This document shows, in pieces, positions 34,236-43,320 of a stretch of 64,000 bases of DNA. Under the pieces are notes generated by a model. The model was given only the letters and a program-made list of their open reading frames with translations, was not told the DNA's origin and did no database searches. How positions within the stretch are numbered: the first letter of the stretch is position 1; every line of letters starts with the position of its first letter. The translations under genes were made by a program, and so were the position numbers. The stretch is from Alphaproteobacteria bacterium (GTDB lineage: Bacteria > Pseudomonadota > Alphaproteobacteria > Caulobacterales > Hyphomonadaceae): the NCBI GenBank assembly GCA_018222605.1, contig JAAEZZ010000012.1, positions 62,001 to 126,000 of the forward strand. The letters run 5' to 3'.

Positions 34236-34631
34236 TCAAGCGACGCCGCTATTTGTTGTGTCAGCTTCCAGCGCCTTGGCCAGCTCCAGCAGGCGTTTGC
34301 GGGGGCGCTCACCAAGACGATAATAGGCGCGAACCAGTTCCAGCGTTTCCTTTTGCGAGAGGATGTCGCCTTCCATGCGCTCAGCATCATTAGCGGCATC
34401 CGGGGCATCTGAGGCCGGGATGCCGTCAAAGAAATACTGAACGGACACGTTCATGGCCTTGGCCAGTTCATACAGGCGTGAGGCTGTAATGCGGTTTGCG
34501 CCGCATTCATATTTCTGGATTTGTTGAAAACGTACGCCAACCTGACCGGCAAGGTCCTGTTGGGTCATACCGAGTAGCCGGCGGCGGCGGCGCAGGCGTT
34601 TGCCTACGTGGAGGTCGGTTTCATCAGCCAT
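34236..34631 (-). CDS. XRE-family regulator
   Basis: A 131-residue protein. An N-terminal helix-turn-helix spans about 8-65 (RLRRRRRLLGMTQQDLAGQV, then RFQQIQKYECGANRITASRL). A helical C-terminal part ends in a LELAKALEAD segment. It resembles the short alphaproteobacterial Cro/CI regulators. The ATG at 34631 follows a GGAGAAAAAC site; the longer frame to 34697 is not needed. Two perfect palindromes of the CCCAAA-TTTGGG type lie upstream and could be its own operators. It is divergent from the small RNA. Confidence 0.82.
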   Translation of the reverse strand: MADETDLHVGKRLRRRRRLLGMTQQDLAGQVGVRFQQIQKYECGANRITASRLYELAKAMNVSVQYFFDGIPASDAPDAANDAERMEGDILSQKETLELVRAYYRLGERPRKRLLELAKALEADTTNSGVA

Positions 34632-34662
34632 GTTTTTCTCCTTGCGGATGAGATCGGTGCAG

Positions 34663-34745
34663 TCCCAAATTGGGATATCTGCGGATCTCTCTCGCAATTG
34701 GCATGCCGATGGTCACGGTTGCCCAAAGTTTGGGCGCACCTCACT
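34663..34745. promoter_or_regulatory. Two palindromic operator-like sites (CCCAA/TTGGG)
   Basis: TCCCAAATTGGGA (34663-34675) and GCCCAAAGTTTGGGC (34731-34745) are perfect odd palindromes with the same core. They lie 32 and 100 bp upstream of the XRE start, and upstream of the mmgR-like RNA on the other strand. The repeated core suggests binding of one regulator, possibly the XRE protein itself. Confidence 0.5.
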
Positions 34746-34805
34746 AAATGCAGGGATATGGGCAATAACCTATTGCGTTTTGTGCGCCGCAACATAAATC
34801 TGGTC

Positions 34806-34883
34806 CTGCACTCCGGTGCAGACGCCTCTGGCGTTTCCTCCCTTTGACCTCGGCCGCGCTTACTGAGCGCGGCCCTTTTTTTT
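34806..34883 (+). ncRNA. mmgR: mmgR/suhB-type (alpha-r8) small RNA
   Basis: Three hairpins lie in a row: CTGCAC-TCCG-GTGCAG (34806-34821), ACGCC-TCT-GGCGT (34822-34834), and the terminator GGCCGCGCT-TACTG-AGCGCGGCC (34852-34874) followed by eight or more T. The linker between the last two is TTTCCTCCCTTT-like. This matches, from memory, the conserved UUUCCUCCCU single-stranded motif and the GGCCGCGC terminator of the alphaproteobacterial mmgR/suhB RNA family. The CCUCCC stretch could pair with ribosome-binding sites. The 5' end is estimated. Confidence 0.72.
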
Positions 34884-34920
34884 GCAAAAATAAGGGAGGA
34901 GGGTAGTCATGGCCTCCAGT

Positions 34921-35889
34921 CTAGCGGAGGGGCATCTGTCCGGAGGCCAAAAGGATCTCCTGAGCTACGCAAGAAACGATGGCGCGCATGCTGTCGAAGT
35001 TCGCTGACGGGTGTACCGCCTCTTCATCCATATACAGGCCGCGATTGATCTCGATCTGCAGGGCGTGAACGTTGCGTTTCGGTCGCCCATAGCGCCTAGT
35101 CGTATAGCCGCCTGCATAGGGCGCATTGCGTGCGACGGTCAAACCATGCGCCCGGAAGGTGCGCTCTACCCGCCCTGTTAGCCGTGGATCGCAGCTGGAA
35201 CCGAACCGGTCCCCAAGAACAATATCCGCAAGATGTCGCCTGCCGGGCTGAACGCTGGGCATGGAATGGCAATCAATCAGTATCACGCGGCCATGTGCCT
35301 CTTTCAATGTGGCCAGTTCCTGGCTGAGGCGGTCATGATACGCGTCATGTATGTCTGACAGCCTTGCGGCGCCTTCGGCGCGCGACATGCGCTGTCCATA
35401 GATTTCTTCTCCGCGTGATGCGACACGGGGCAGGCAGCCAAGGCCAGCCTCGACACGGGCCGTAGGGACACCGCAGGCGCGCGGGACACCGTCATGGAAC
35501 ATGGTCGGGTCCAGTTCCCGCGGATCGCGGTTCAGATCGGTCACGGACCGGGCATAGCGAGCGGCTATCAGCATGCCGCCATGGGTTGGCACGTCCTCAA
35601 AGAGCTGTTCAACGAAGGCGTCTTCAGTGCGTCTTACAGTTTCCAGAGGCACGCAGAGCGCCGATGTCATACTGTCGGGATAGACATTTCCGGAATGCGG
35701 AGAGGCAAAAATGACGGGGCCGTGCATTTTTTCCGGAATATGCAGTGTGAAGGGGGCTTCATAGCGAATAGGGGCGGGTGCCAGCTTCGAGGCATCTTGC
35801 GCAGATTGAAAATGCGCAGATCTATCAAGAAATTGGGGGGCATCCGTCATCTGGCTTATGGTTTCCCAGTTCGCCGGAAGGTCAAGCAT
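34921..35889 (-). CDS. N-formylglutamate amidohydrolase family protein
   Basis: A 322-residue enzyme of the FGase family. HSGNVYPD near 66 and RNVHALQIEINRGLYMDE near 275-292 are typical, and LIDCHSMPSV near 200 supplies metal ligands. Members hydrolyse N-formyl-L-glutamate to formate and glutamate in histidine degradation. However, the hut genes are not here, so the real substrate may differ. An internal ATG at 35850 is an alternative start. It is divergent from cpdR, a conserved arrangement in Caulobacterales and Rhizobiales as I recall. Confidence 0.8.
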   Translation of the reverse strand: MLDLPANWETISQMTDAPQFLDRSAHFQSAQDASKLAPAPIRYEAPFTLHIPEKMHGPVIFASPHSGNVYPDSMTSALCVPLETVRRTEDAFVEQLFEDVPTHGGMLIAARYARSVTDLNRDPRELDPTMFHDGVPRACGVPTARVEAGLGCLPRVASRGEEIYGQRMSRAEGAARLSDIHDAYHDRLSQELATLKEAHGRVILIDCHSMPSVQPGRRHLADIVLGDRFGSSCDPRLTGRVERTFRAHGLTVARNAPYAGGYTTRRYGRPKRNVHALQIEINRGLYMDEEAVHPSANFDSMRAIVSCVAQEILLASGQMPLR

Positions 35890-36012
35890 TTTCCCGTCTT
35901 GGAGCCCTTTTGGGGTGCAAAAAAGAAAGCCGCAACATGCGGCGATTCACTGCTGATTTACCCAAGTACTGCTTTATGCTTAGGGTACGAGTTCTAAAAG
36001 GGGGCATTCAGC

Positions 36013-36372
36013 GTGACCAAGATCCTGCTGGCCGAAGATGACGATTCCATGCGTACCTTCTTGGCTGCCGCGCTGCGTCGTGCGGGCCATGAAGTACAGG
36101 ATTATGCCGATGGCGAGACGGCGCTCTCTGCGCTGGAGCGTGAAGTTTTTGACCTGCTGCTGACGGACATCGTCATGCCGGGTCTTGATGGCATTGAGCT
36201 GGCGCGTCGGGGGGCGGAGCTGGATCCCGCCATGAAGATTGTCTTTATCACTGGCTTTGCCGCTGTTGCACTTTCCTCCGGCGCGCCGACGCCTGCTGGC
36301 GCAAAAGTCCTTTCCAAGCCCTTCCACCTGCGTGAAATCGTCGACGAAGTCGACAAGGTCATGGCGGCGTAA
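36013..36372 (+). CDS. cpdR: CpdR-like single-domain response regulator
   Basis: A 119-residue receiver domain with no output domain. The acidic pocket is AEDDD (residues 7-11). The phospho-acceptor aspartate lies in LLLTDIVMPG (about D52), with T of FITGFA and K of LSKPF following. CpdR in Caulobacter controls ClpXP localisation and CtrA/PdeA degradation through phosphorylation by the CckA-ChpT relay. It starts with GTG. The stop overlaps the next gene by one base. Neighbourhood with the FGase gene supports the CpdR call over other single-domain regulators. Confidence 0.78.
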   Translation: MTKILLAEDDDSMRTFLAAALRRAGHEVQDYADGETALSALEREVFDLLLTDIVMPGLDGIELARRGAELDPAMKIVFITGFAAVALSSGAPTPAGAKVLSKPFHLREIVDEVDKVMAA

Positions 36373-36692
36373 TGGGCGGGGGCTCGGATCATGAGCCTCA
36401 GAAGCTTTTGAAATCAGTTGTGAATGATGCCGGGCGGCATTTCTTCGATGCCCCGGCCGCCCTCAGCATGGATGAATGTGTCATCCGTCTTGGGTTGCTG
36501 GACGGGATCAATATTGTTTCCATGATGCCGGCGGAGATTGGCCAATGGCTCATCTTCCAGTTTGAGGGCTATGCCTTTTCGGCCAGCAATCCCTTTGGGG
36601 AGGTCTGGTTTTTTGCCGATGACCCAGAAACTCCGGACGGAATACTGCAGAAAATTGCCCTCTGTGTCGTTGGACCGCCAAAGGCGTCTTGA
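36372..36692 (+). CDS. Hypothetical protein translationally coupled to cpdR
   Basis: A 106-residue soluble protein (ALSMDECVIRLGLLDGINIV, then WLIFQFEGYAFSASNPFGEV), predicted mixed alpha/beta. The TAATG overlap with cpdR implies coupled translation and suggests a role linked to CpdR signalling, by position only. There is no signal peptide and no recognisable motif. A tRNA-Val gene follows on the same strand. Confidence 0.65.
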   Translation: MGGGSDHEPQKLLKSVVNDAGRHFFDAPAALSMDECVIRLGLLDGINIVSMMPAEIGQWLIFQFEGYAFSASNPFGEVWFFADDPETPDGILQKIALCVVGPPKAS

Positions 36693-36738
36693 CGACGCGC
36701 GCCGAATTATCCATTACCCCTGCTTCCCGATGGGATCG

Positions 36739-36813
<75 letters not shown>

Positions 36814-36841
36814 TTTTCCCTTCTGTTTAATCCAATGCACC

Positions 36842-38824
36842 TCAATAATTTGTCAGAGCGGGACCCAAGGCCTGCTTTAGAGGTTCAAGGTGTGCCTCAT
36901 ATGGTTTCCACTGATCGAACCCAGACTTGTTGACGGGCTGACGAACCTGCTCCGAACTTGGCGTATGAACAGGGCGTTCTGTCTCATGGAAATTCACGCA
37001 GGCCTCTTCGAAAGGTAGACCACAATAATCCAGAATGCGACGAACCTGCCCCTCCAGATCGTCAAAAAGGTCTTCATTCTGAACCTTCAGGATCCGGCCT
37101 TCTGGCAGCACATTGTTCCAATGGTTCATGAGGTCGACATAGCCTTTGTAATAGCGGCCGACTTCTTCAAGGCCGTAAGTGAATTCCTGGCCTCTTGCGA
37201 ACAATTGCTTGTAACCTGACCAGCAGCAATCCATGGGGTTGCGCCGCGCATCGATAATTTTCGCATTAGGCAGGATCAGGTGGATCAGACCGATATGACG
37301 GAAATTGTTTGGCATCTTGTCGGTGAAGAAGGGGGCCCCTTGCCGGTGTACACGAGTGGTTTCGATGTAGGATTCCCCTAGTTCCCTCAACTTGGTTTCA
37401 TCCAATTGGTTCAAAATTTGGGGATAAAGATTTGTGTTTGGCGCAGCGTTACCCCGTAAGGTTTGGGCCATGTAGACGATGTCTGGCAGTTCCTTGGTTC
37501 CGTCTACCATGCTGTGTGAGGCTAGAATTTGTTCAATCAGCGTAGAGCCTGCACGGGGGAGCCCCAGGATGAAAATTGGATCCGGGGCTTCGCATCCGGA
37601 GTTGCTGTGGCGTGTGAAGGTCTCTTTTGTGCAGAACTTCTTTTGTGCCAGAAACTCTGCGTCTGTGTGATCCGCTGAGTATCGCGATTGTCGCAAGATC
37701 ATGGCATTGCCTTGTTGGTAGGCATTAAAGGCTTCATCATAGGAAGCCTTGTTCTCCAGCGCTTTCGCAAGAGAGAATAGGACATTCACCTTGGACTCAT
37801 AACTTATGTCCGGATTATCGAGAGCAGCCCGCATTCCAGCGATGTCCTGATCATCGAACTTATATGTCTTCAAATTTGCAAGGCCGAACCAAGCGAGGCC
37901 GTAAAGCGGATTTGCCTCAACGGCTTGTTTATAAGACTGAACGGCTTCTTGTGTTCGTCCGACAGTTTTCAGAGTGAGTGCACGATTGGAATATGTCTCA
38001 GCATCATCCGGTCGGCTTTCCAATACTTTATCGAACAAGGCGATGGCTTGTTCAAATTTATTGGAGTGCATGCTCTCAAGAGCATATATGGACTGCAAGA
38101 CAGGGTTTTCAGGGTCCTGATCATAGAGCTGCTTCGCCTGAGCGAAAGACTGGTCGTGTTTTTGGCGTTTGCGCAAGACCTGCACAAGATCGATACGTAA
38201 TTGTCTGGTCTGCGGTGCGATAGAGATTGCTTTTTCCAGAAAGGCTTCAGCATCGTCCAGAACATTCTGGGATGAGGCGATTTCTGCCAGAAGGCGCAGA
38301 GCTTCAGGATCATTGGGGTGTTGCCGCAAGTAGCCCCGGACAATCCGTTCAGCTTGTTGCATCTGGCCTTCGTGAATCTGCATCGTCACCGCAACCAGTT
38401 CTCTTGGCAGGCTGCGAAGACGATTGGCCTGTGCAGCGGCCTCGCGAGCGGTGTGTTGGTCTCCTAGCTCGTTGCTCACTTCGGCCAGTTTTTGCCAGCT
38501 GGCCACGAGGGCCGGATTGCAGACCGTCGCGGCTTCAAAGGCTTTTCTAGCGCGTGGGAGTTCTTGCTGCGCCAATCGAAGGAAGCCTTCTTCCTCGTAG
38601 GCGCGGCCAAAATCGGGCAGGACATTTTTCAGGCGCTGCAAATGTGCTTCTGCGCGCGGGTAATCCTCAAGCTTACGGGCACACACAGTCGCCATATAAA
38701 GAGCATTCGTATTGGCAGGCTGTTGCTGAATGAGTTTTTCAGCATGGCCCAAGGCATCTCCAAAATTACCAGCCTTCATGGCGGCGATCAGGGCCTGGAT
38801 GGGATCTGGCGCAAAATTCGACAT
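36842..38824 (-). CDS. TPR-repeat sulfotransferase family protein (paralog 2)
   Basis: A 660-residue paralog of the protein at 26895-28886, with the same layout. TPR repeats fill residues 1 to about 375 (NFGDALGHAEKLIQQQPANT). The sulfotransferase domain has FILGLPRAGSTLIEQ near 418 and ARRNPMDCCWSGYKQLF further on. The C-terminal 250 residues are nearly identical to paralog 1, while the TPR half is more divergent, and codon use is more AT-rich. The frame extends to 38923; the ATG at 38824 aligns with the start of the paralog. The acceptor substrate is unknown. Confidence 0.85.
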   Translation of the reverse strand: MSNFAPDPIQALIAAMKAGNFGDALGHAEKLIQQQPANTNALYMATVCARKLEDYPRAEAHLQRLKNVLPDFGRAYEEEGFLRLAQQELPRARKAFEAATVCNPALVASWQKLAEVSNELGDQHTAREAAAQANRLRSLPRELVAVTMQIHEGQMQQAERIVRGYLRQHPNDPEALRLLAEIASSQNVLDDAEAFLEKAISIAPQTRQLRIDLVQVLRKRQKHDQSFAQAKQLYDQDPENPVLQSIYALESMHSNKFEQAIALFDKVLESRPDDAETYSNRALTLKTVGRTQEAVQSYKQAVEANPLYGLAWFGLANLKTYKFDDQDIAGMRAALDNPDISYESKVNVLFSLAKALENKASYDEAFNAYQQGNAMILRQSRYSADHTDAEFLAQKKFCTKETFTRHSNSGCEAPDPIFILGLPRAGSTLIEQILASHSMVDGTKELPDIVYMAQTLRGNAAPNTNLYPQILNQLDETKLRELGESYIETTRVHRQGAPFFTDKMPNNFRHIGLIHLILPNAKIIDARRNPMDCCWSGYKQLFARGQEFTYGLEEVGRYYKGYVDLMNHWNNVLPEGRILKVQNEDLFDDLEGQVRRILDYCGLPFEEACVNFHETERPVHTPSSEQVRQPVNKSGFDQWKPYEAHLEPLKQALGPALTNY

Positions 38825-38985
38825 GGAATAGGGTTCTTTCAGATCTGGTGAGTCCTCCGCCTGAGTTAAATAGCGGGGCCTTACTATAACAAGATATCTC
38901 AGCGCTTCCCCGCCGCGGTTCATACTTGGAGCGCGAATTTATAGTCATATGCGTAACAGGGCATATCCACTAGGCATAGCCGATC

Positions 38986-39014
38986 GAGACTGAAGAACTA
39001 CATGTTCTTCAGTC
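38986..39014. terminator. Strong 12-bp hairpin between purA and the sulfotransferase gene
   Basis: AGACTGAAGAAC and GTTCTTCAGTCT form a perfect 12-bp stem around TACAT. It lies 29 bp past the purA stop on the minus strand. There is only a weak T-run on either side, so it may act as a terminator or mRNA 3'-end stabiliser for purA. Confidence 0.55.
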
Positions 39015-39042
39015 TTTGACAGCCTCCGTCGATTCAGCAGTC

Positions 39043-40335
39043 TCACCCCTCGAAGGGGTCTTTCATGAGGATGACGTCTTCGCGCTCGGGAGAGGTGGAG
39101 ACCAGGGCGCAGGGTTTGCCGACGAGTTCTTCCAGGCGGCGGACATATTTGACCGCTTCCGCTGGCAGGTCCGCCCAGGATCGCGCGCCTGCGGTAGAGC
39201 CTTTCCAGCCCTGCAGGGTTTCGTAGACAGGCTCGACAGCTGCCTGATCGGTGAGGCCGGCCGGGTAATAGTCGATCTCCTGACCGTTCAGCTTATAGGC
39301 GACGCAGACCTTGATCTCGTCAAAGCCGTCCAGCACGTCCAGCTTTGTCAGGGCGAGGCCGTTGACGCCGGACGTGGCACAGGCCTGACGCACCATGACG
39401 CTGTCAAACCAGCCGCAGCGGCGGGCACGGCCCGTGTTTACGCCAACCTCGCGTCCGACGGTGCCGAGGCGCTCGCCGATTTCATTGTCCTGTTCGGTGG
39501 GGAAGGGACCTGAGCCAACACGCGTCGTATAGGCCTTGGCGAGGCCCAGCACATAAGAGATTGCGCCTGGTCCGACACCCGCACCTGCAGAGGCATTGCC
39601 CGCCACCACATTGGAAGAGGTGACAAACGGATACGTGCCGTGGTCGACATCCAGCATGACGCCTTGCGCGCCTTCAAACAGGATGCGCTTTCCGGCGCGG
39701 ACTTGCTCGTCCAGCAGCTTCCAGACCGGCTTGGCATAGGCCAGTACCTGATCGGCAATCTTCAACAGTTCTGCTTTCAGCGCCTCGCCATCCGGCTCAG
39801 GCAGGCCAACCCCCGCGCGCAGCGGTTTGTGGTGGGCCAGCAGGCGCTCGATCTTAAGGTCCAGCGCCGCCGGATCAGCAAGGTCTGCAACGCGGATCGC
39901 GCGGCGGCCGACGCGGTCTTCATAGGCCGGGCCAATGCCGCGCTTGGTGGTGCCGATCTGTCCGGCGCCAAGGGCGCCTTCGCGGGCAGCATCAATATCT
40001 TTGTGCCAGGGCAAGATCAGCGAGGCATTGTCAGCGAGGACCAGTGTGTCCGGGCTGACTTCGACGCCTTGCGACTGAATGCCCTCGATTTCCTGCAGCA
40101 TGTGCCAGGGGTCTACGACCACGCCATTGCCGATGACAGACAGCTTGCCGCCCCGCACGAGGCCGGATGGCAGCAGGGCCAGCTTGAAGACCTTGCCGTC
40201 GATGACCAGCGTATGGCCGGCATTGTGGCCCCCTTGAAAGCGCACAACAACGTCAGCCCGGCTGGACAGCCAGTCAACGATCTTGCCCTTGCCCTCATCG
40301 CCCCATTGGGCCCCGACAACGACTACTCCGGCCAT
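39043..40335 (-). CDS. purA: Adenylosuccinate synthetase
   Basis: A 430-residue PurA, full length for the family. It joins IMP and aspartate using GTP to make adenylosuccinate, the first committed step to AMP. Signatures visible are [12 protein letters not shown] at 10-21 (catalytic D13 and the GTP loop), GGHNAGHT at 35-42, and a C-terminal region ending [10 protein letters not shown]. It appears to be a single-gene unit, with a hairpin downstream and the flavin monooxygenase gene upstream on the same strand after 94 bp. Confidence 0.97.
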   Translation of the reverse strand: MAGVVVVGAQWGDEGKGKIVDWLSSRADVVVRFQGGHNAGHTLVIDGKVFKLALLPSGLVRGGKLSVIGNGVVVDPWHMLQEIEGIQSQGVEVSPDTLVLADNASLILPWHKDIDAAREGALGAGQIGTTKRGIGPAYEDRVGRRAIRVADLADPAALDLKIERLLAHHKPLRAGVGLPEPDGEALKAELLKIADQVLAYAKPVWKLLDEQVRAGKRILFEGAQGVMLDVDHGTYPFVTSSNVVAGNASAGAGVGPGAISYVLGLAKAYTTRVGSGPFPTEQDNEIGERLGTVGREVGVNTGRARRCGWFDSVMVRQACATSGVNGLALTKLDVLDGFDEIKVCVAYKLNGQEIDYYPAGLTDQAAVEPVYETLQGWKGSTAGARSWADLPAEAVKYVRRLEELVGKPCALVSTSPEREDVILMKDPFEG

Positions 40336-40429
40336 GATTCCTGCTCCTGCAAAGTCCGCGGCGACATGGGCAGGATTTGGCGGCTAAATGCAAGGGGGGG
40401 CGTGAAATCCCTTTGCCGCACCCCTGAGC

Positions 40430-41896
40430 TCAGACGAGGTCGTAATCCTCCAGCTTCACCTCTGCCACGATATCGGCATAGGCGCGCGTATGGCTGGCCC
40501 AGTTCTGGGTGATCTTGCCTGAGCCGGTCTTGTACCAGCTATTGCAGGCCGGATCGGCCCATACAGTCTTGCCCAGTTGCTTCTGCAGACCCTTGTTGAA
40601 GGCATCCTGTATCTCCTGGCGCGGGGACATGGCAGCCGCGCCCGTCTCGTCCAGTTTCTGCAGAGCCTGGATCGTATATTCCACCTGCCGCTCCAGCATG
40701 AAGGTGATGGAGTTATGGCCAAGATTTGTGTTCGGGCCGTAGAGGATGAACAGGTTCGGATAGTCTGCGACTGTGATGCCGAGATAGGCTTCAGGTCCGT
40801 CCTGCCACTTGTCTGTAATAGACACGCCGTCGCGCCCGATGACATCGACAGACCAGCGCCAGCCGGTCGTTTCAAAGCCTGTGGCGAAGGCGATCACATC
40901 ATATTCGTGGACTGCGCCATCCTTTGTGCGGATGCCTTCAGGCACAATGGCATCGATGCCGTCCGTGATCAGGTCGACATGTGGTTTGGTCAGCGTGGTG
41001 AAATAGTCATCCGAGATCAGGATGCGACGGCAACCGACCGGATAATCCGGGGTCAGCTTCTTGCGCAGGTCTTCATCTTCCACCTGATTGTGCAAATGGT
41101 CGGTTGCCTGGCGGGTAAAGGCCGCGCGACCCTCAGGGGTCCATTCAAAGGCCTGCCAGAAGAAATAGTCTGAGTTTTCATAGATCAGGCGGCGATTGAT
41201 CTCGGCAAACTCGATTGCCTTTTCGGGCTGGGTCATCATCATCGCCTTCTCTTCGGGTGAGATGAAACGGTCATTGCGCGGCACAACCCAGTTGGGAGAG
41301 CGCTGGAAGACACCAACATTGGCGCAAACTTTTGCGACTTCCGGGATGATCTGAATGGCGCTTGCGGCAGAGCCAATAATGGCAATGCGCTTGCCCTTCA
41401 GGTCGACAGAGTGATCCCATTCGGCGGAATGCATGATCGCGCCATTGAAACTGTCCTTGCCGGGAATATCAGGCCAGAAGGGTCTGTTCAGTTGGCCCAG
41501 CGCGCCGATGACGGCATCGGCTTCATATGTGTCGCCAGTCGTGCTGGTGACGGTCCATTTGCGTGTGTCTTCATTCCAGACAGCTTTCTCGGCTCCCTCA
41601 TTAAGATGGAGGTGGGGGCGCAGCTGGAAGCGATCCGTGATTTCTTCCGCATAGGCCTGAATTTCTGGTTGCTGTGGATAGATGCGGCTCCAGTTCATCG
41701 ATTGCGCAAAGGAGAGCTGGTACAGCGCCACCGGCACATCACAGGCACAGCCCGGATAGGTGTTCTGGGCCCAGGTTCCGCCAACGCGGTCACCTTGCTC
41801 AAGAATGGTGTAGCTGTACCCGGCTTCCTGCAGCTTGATGGCTGCGGTCAGGCCGCCGAGGCCGGCGCCAATGATGACAATATGCTTCTCCGGCAT
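40430..41896 (-). CDS. FAD-dependent monooxygenase (Baeyer-Villiger/FMO type)
   Basis: A 488-residue flavoprotein. The N-terminal FAD site is VIIGAGLGGLTAAIKL (residues 7-22), with RVGGTWAQNTYPGCACDVP near 38-56. An NADPH-binding GSAASAIQ motif lies near 176. The Baeyer-Villiger-like context FxGxxxHSxxW appears as SFNGAIMHSAEWDH near 150. An FATGF motif is near 340. Such enzymes oxygenate ketones or soft nucleophiles. The substrate is unknown. Confidence 0.85.
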   Translation of the reverse strand: MPEKHIVIIGAGLGGLTAAIKLQEAGYSYTILEQGDRVGGTWAQNTYPGCACDVPVALYQLSFAQSMNWSRIYPQQPEIQAYAEEITDRFQLRPHLHLNEGAEKAVWNEDTRKWTVTSTTGDTYEADAVIGALGQLNRPFWPDIPGKDSFNGAIMHSAEWDHSVDLKGKRIAIIGSAASAIQIIPEVAKVCANVGVFQRSPNWVVPRNDRFISPEEKAMMMTQPEKAIEFAEINRRLIYENSDYFFWQAFEWTPEGRAAFTRQATDHLHNQVEDEDLRKKLTPDYPVGCRRILISDDYFTTLTKPHVDLITDGIDAIVPEGIRTKDGAVHEYDVIAFATGFETTGWRWSVDVIGRDGVSITDKWQDGPEAYLGITVADYPNLFILYGPNTNLGHNSITFMLERQVEYTIQALQKLDETGAAAMSPRQEIQDAFNKGLQKQLGKTVWADPACNSWYKTGSGKITQNWASHTRAYADIVAEVKLEDYDLV

Positions 41897-41974
41897 GCGT
41901 GTTTCCTCCGATTATATTTTCGGAGAAGACTGTCATGCCTGCTGCGTTTCACAAGGGGTGCCGCAAGGCGAGCC

Positions 41975-42553
41975 TTAATTGTCGAATTTGTAGGACAGAC
42001 GCACGCCGATATTGTCGAGGCCCTGATTGCGGCCATTGCCAAGAATCTGACCGTGGCTGAGATGTTCGTACATTACCTCTGCCCCCCAGGTTTCATTGAA
42101 GTCATAGTGCAGGCCAAATGTGGTGCGGAAAAGATCGCGAGAGCCAAGCAAAACGTGCTCTTCGGTAAAGGCATCGCCGCGCGGATCGCCTTGCGGGAAG
42201 GGACTCGCCAGTTCGCCATCATGCACCACATAGCCGACACTCGGTTCAAACGCCCATTTTTCGGTGAAGGGGAAAGACCAGTGCAGGCCAACGCCGCCAA
42301 AACTGGTATCGCCTTGCGTGTTCAAACTGGCCATTGCGTAGGGCTTCGGGCTCCAGATCACATCCAGAAAGTCAGGAGAGGTGAACAGCAATTCGCCGCT
42401 GATGTTCTGGCCGGGTTCCTTATTGGCATTGTCGCAGTCCAGCACGCAGACGTTTTCCTGCATCACGCCGAAACGGGCTTCGCTGAAAATGTCTGCAGAG
42501 GCAGTGCCAGCCAGCAGGGCTGCACTCAGGGTCAGGGTGACGGCGCGAATCAT
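41975..42553 (-). CDS. PagL-like lipid A 3-O-deacylase (acyloxyacyl hydrolase family)
   Basis: A 192-residue outer-membrane beta-barrel protein with a signal peptide (MIRAVTLTLSAALLAGTASA). The conserved PagL active-site segment is YEHLSHGQI near 163 (His and Ser), with the acidic residue just before and NQGLDNIGVRLSYKF at the C-terminus. PagL removes a 3-hydroxyacyl chain from lipid A. An LDC motif near 40 could form a disulfide with C36. It stands alone on the minus strand. Confidence 0.78.
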   Translation of the reverse strand: MIRAVTLTLSAALLAGTASADIFSEARFGVMQENVCVLDCDNANKEPGQNISGELLFTSPDFLDVIWSPKPYAMASLNTQGDTSFGGVGLHWSFPFTEKWAFEPSVGYVVHDGELASPFPQGDPRGDAFTEEHVLLGSRDLFRTTFGLHYDFNETWGAEVMYEHLSHGQILGNGRNQGLDNIGVRLSYKFDN

Positions 42554-42620
42554 AATCTTTCCCCTTTGTAAGATTTCCCTTCACAAGGGAGCGAAACATC
42601 GCGCCGTCAAGAAAGTTCCA

Positions 42621-43208
42621 TCAGGCTTTGCCGCGAACCCAGCGCTTTGTGGCTTCGGCAACACGCTCGCCAAACAGTTCAGCGGTCTTCAAATCAGCGG
42701 CATCGGGTCCGTCTTCTGCAGACACGTCCGTCAGCGCTTGCGTGGCGAGACCTGTTGCATGGCCCGCGCGGTTCAGGGCACCTTCGAATTCATGGGTAGA
42801 GGCATTAAAGCCCGGCTTCATGCCGAAATTCACCCAGATCATGCCGTGTTGCCCGGCCAGAGTAGCAAATTGGGAGAGGGTGGAGGATTTGTCCCCTGCC
42901 AGAGCACCGGAATTCGTGAAGCCGGCAGCGATCTTGTCTTTCCAGGCATCCGCGAACCAGGATTTGGAGCTTGCGTCCATGAATTGCTTCATTGGAGCAG
43001 AGGCTGAGCCCATATAGGTCGGCGCGCCGAAGATTATGGCATCGGCAGCGGCCAGTTCATCCCACGGTCCTTCATCAGGAGAGGAGAGGTCTTCCGCCTT
43101 GTAGAGGGTAACATCTGCGCCTGTGTCCGCGGCGCCCTTAAGGACGTGTTCTGCAACCTTGGCCGTGTGGCCGTAGCCGGAATGATAAACAATTGCGATC
43201 TTTGTCAT
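42621..43208 (-). CDS. Flavodoxin-family NAD(P)H:quinone reductase (WrbA-like)
   Basis: A 195-residue flavodoxin-fold protein. The FMN phosphate loop is YHSGYGHTAKVAE (residues 8-20), GAPTYMGSASAPMKQFMD near 61-78 contacts the flavin, and a glycine-containing loop lies near 95-105. Related WrbA/KefF-type enzymes reduce quinones in two-electron steps and so limit oxidative stress. It stands alone with a strong hairpin upstream. Confidence 0.8.
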   Translation of the reverse strand: MTKIAIVYHSGYGHTAKVAEHVLKGAADTGADVTLYKAEDLSSPDEGPWDELAAADAIIFGAPTYMGSASAPMKQFMDASSKSWFADAWKDKIAAGFTNSGALAGDKSSTLSQFATLAGQHGMIWVNFGMKPGFNASTHEFEGALNRAGHATGLATQALTDVSAEDGPDAADLKTAELFGERVAEATKRWVRGKA

Positions 43209-43242
43209 GGGAAACCCCTTTTCATGTTTGCAGGGGTCAGAT

Positions 43243-43274
43243 GGGGCGGATTTATGTGCGAATAAATCCGCCCC
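43243..43274. repeat. Perfect 13-bp hairpin between serA and the flavodoxin gene
   Basis: GGGGCGGATTTAT and ATAAATCCGCCCC pair around GTGCGA. It lies about 45 bp after the serA stop on the minus strand, and 35 bp before the flavodoxin gene. It may be a terminator for serA, though T-runs are short. Confidence 0.55.
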
Positions 43275-43320
43275 TTTGACATAGGATCTATGCGCCTTTC
43301 GAATGAAAGACGTTCGGGTT

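Noticed and set aside
39640-40512. A 290-residue plus-strand frame opposite purA
   Set aside because: PurA is unmistakable on the minus strand; this is its high-GC antisense shadow.
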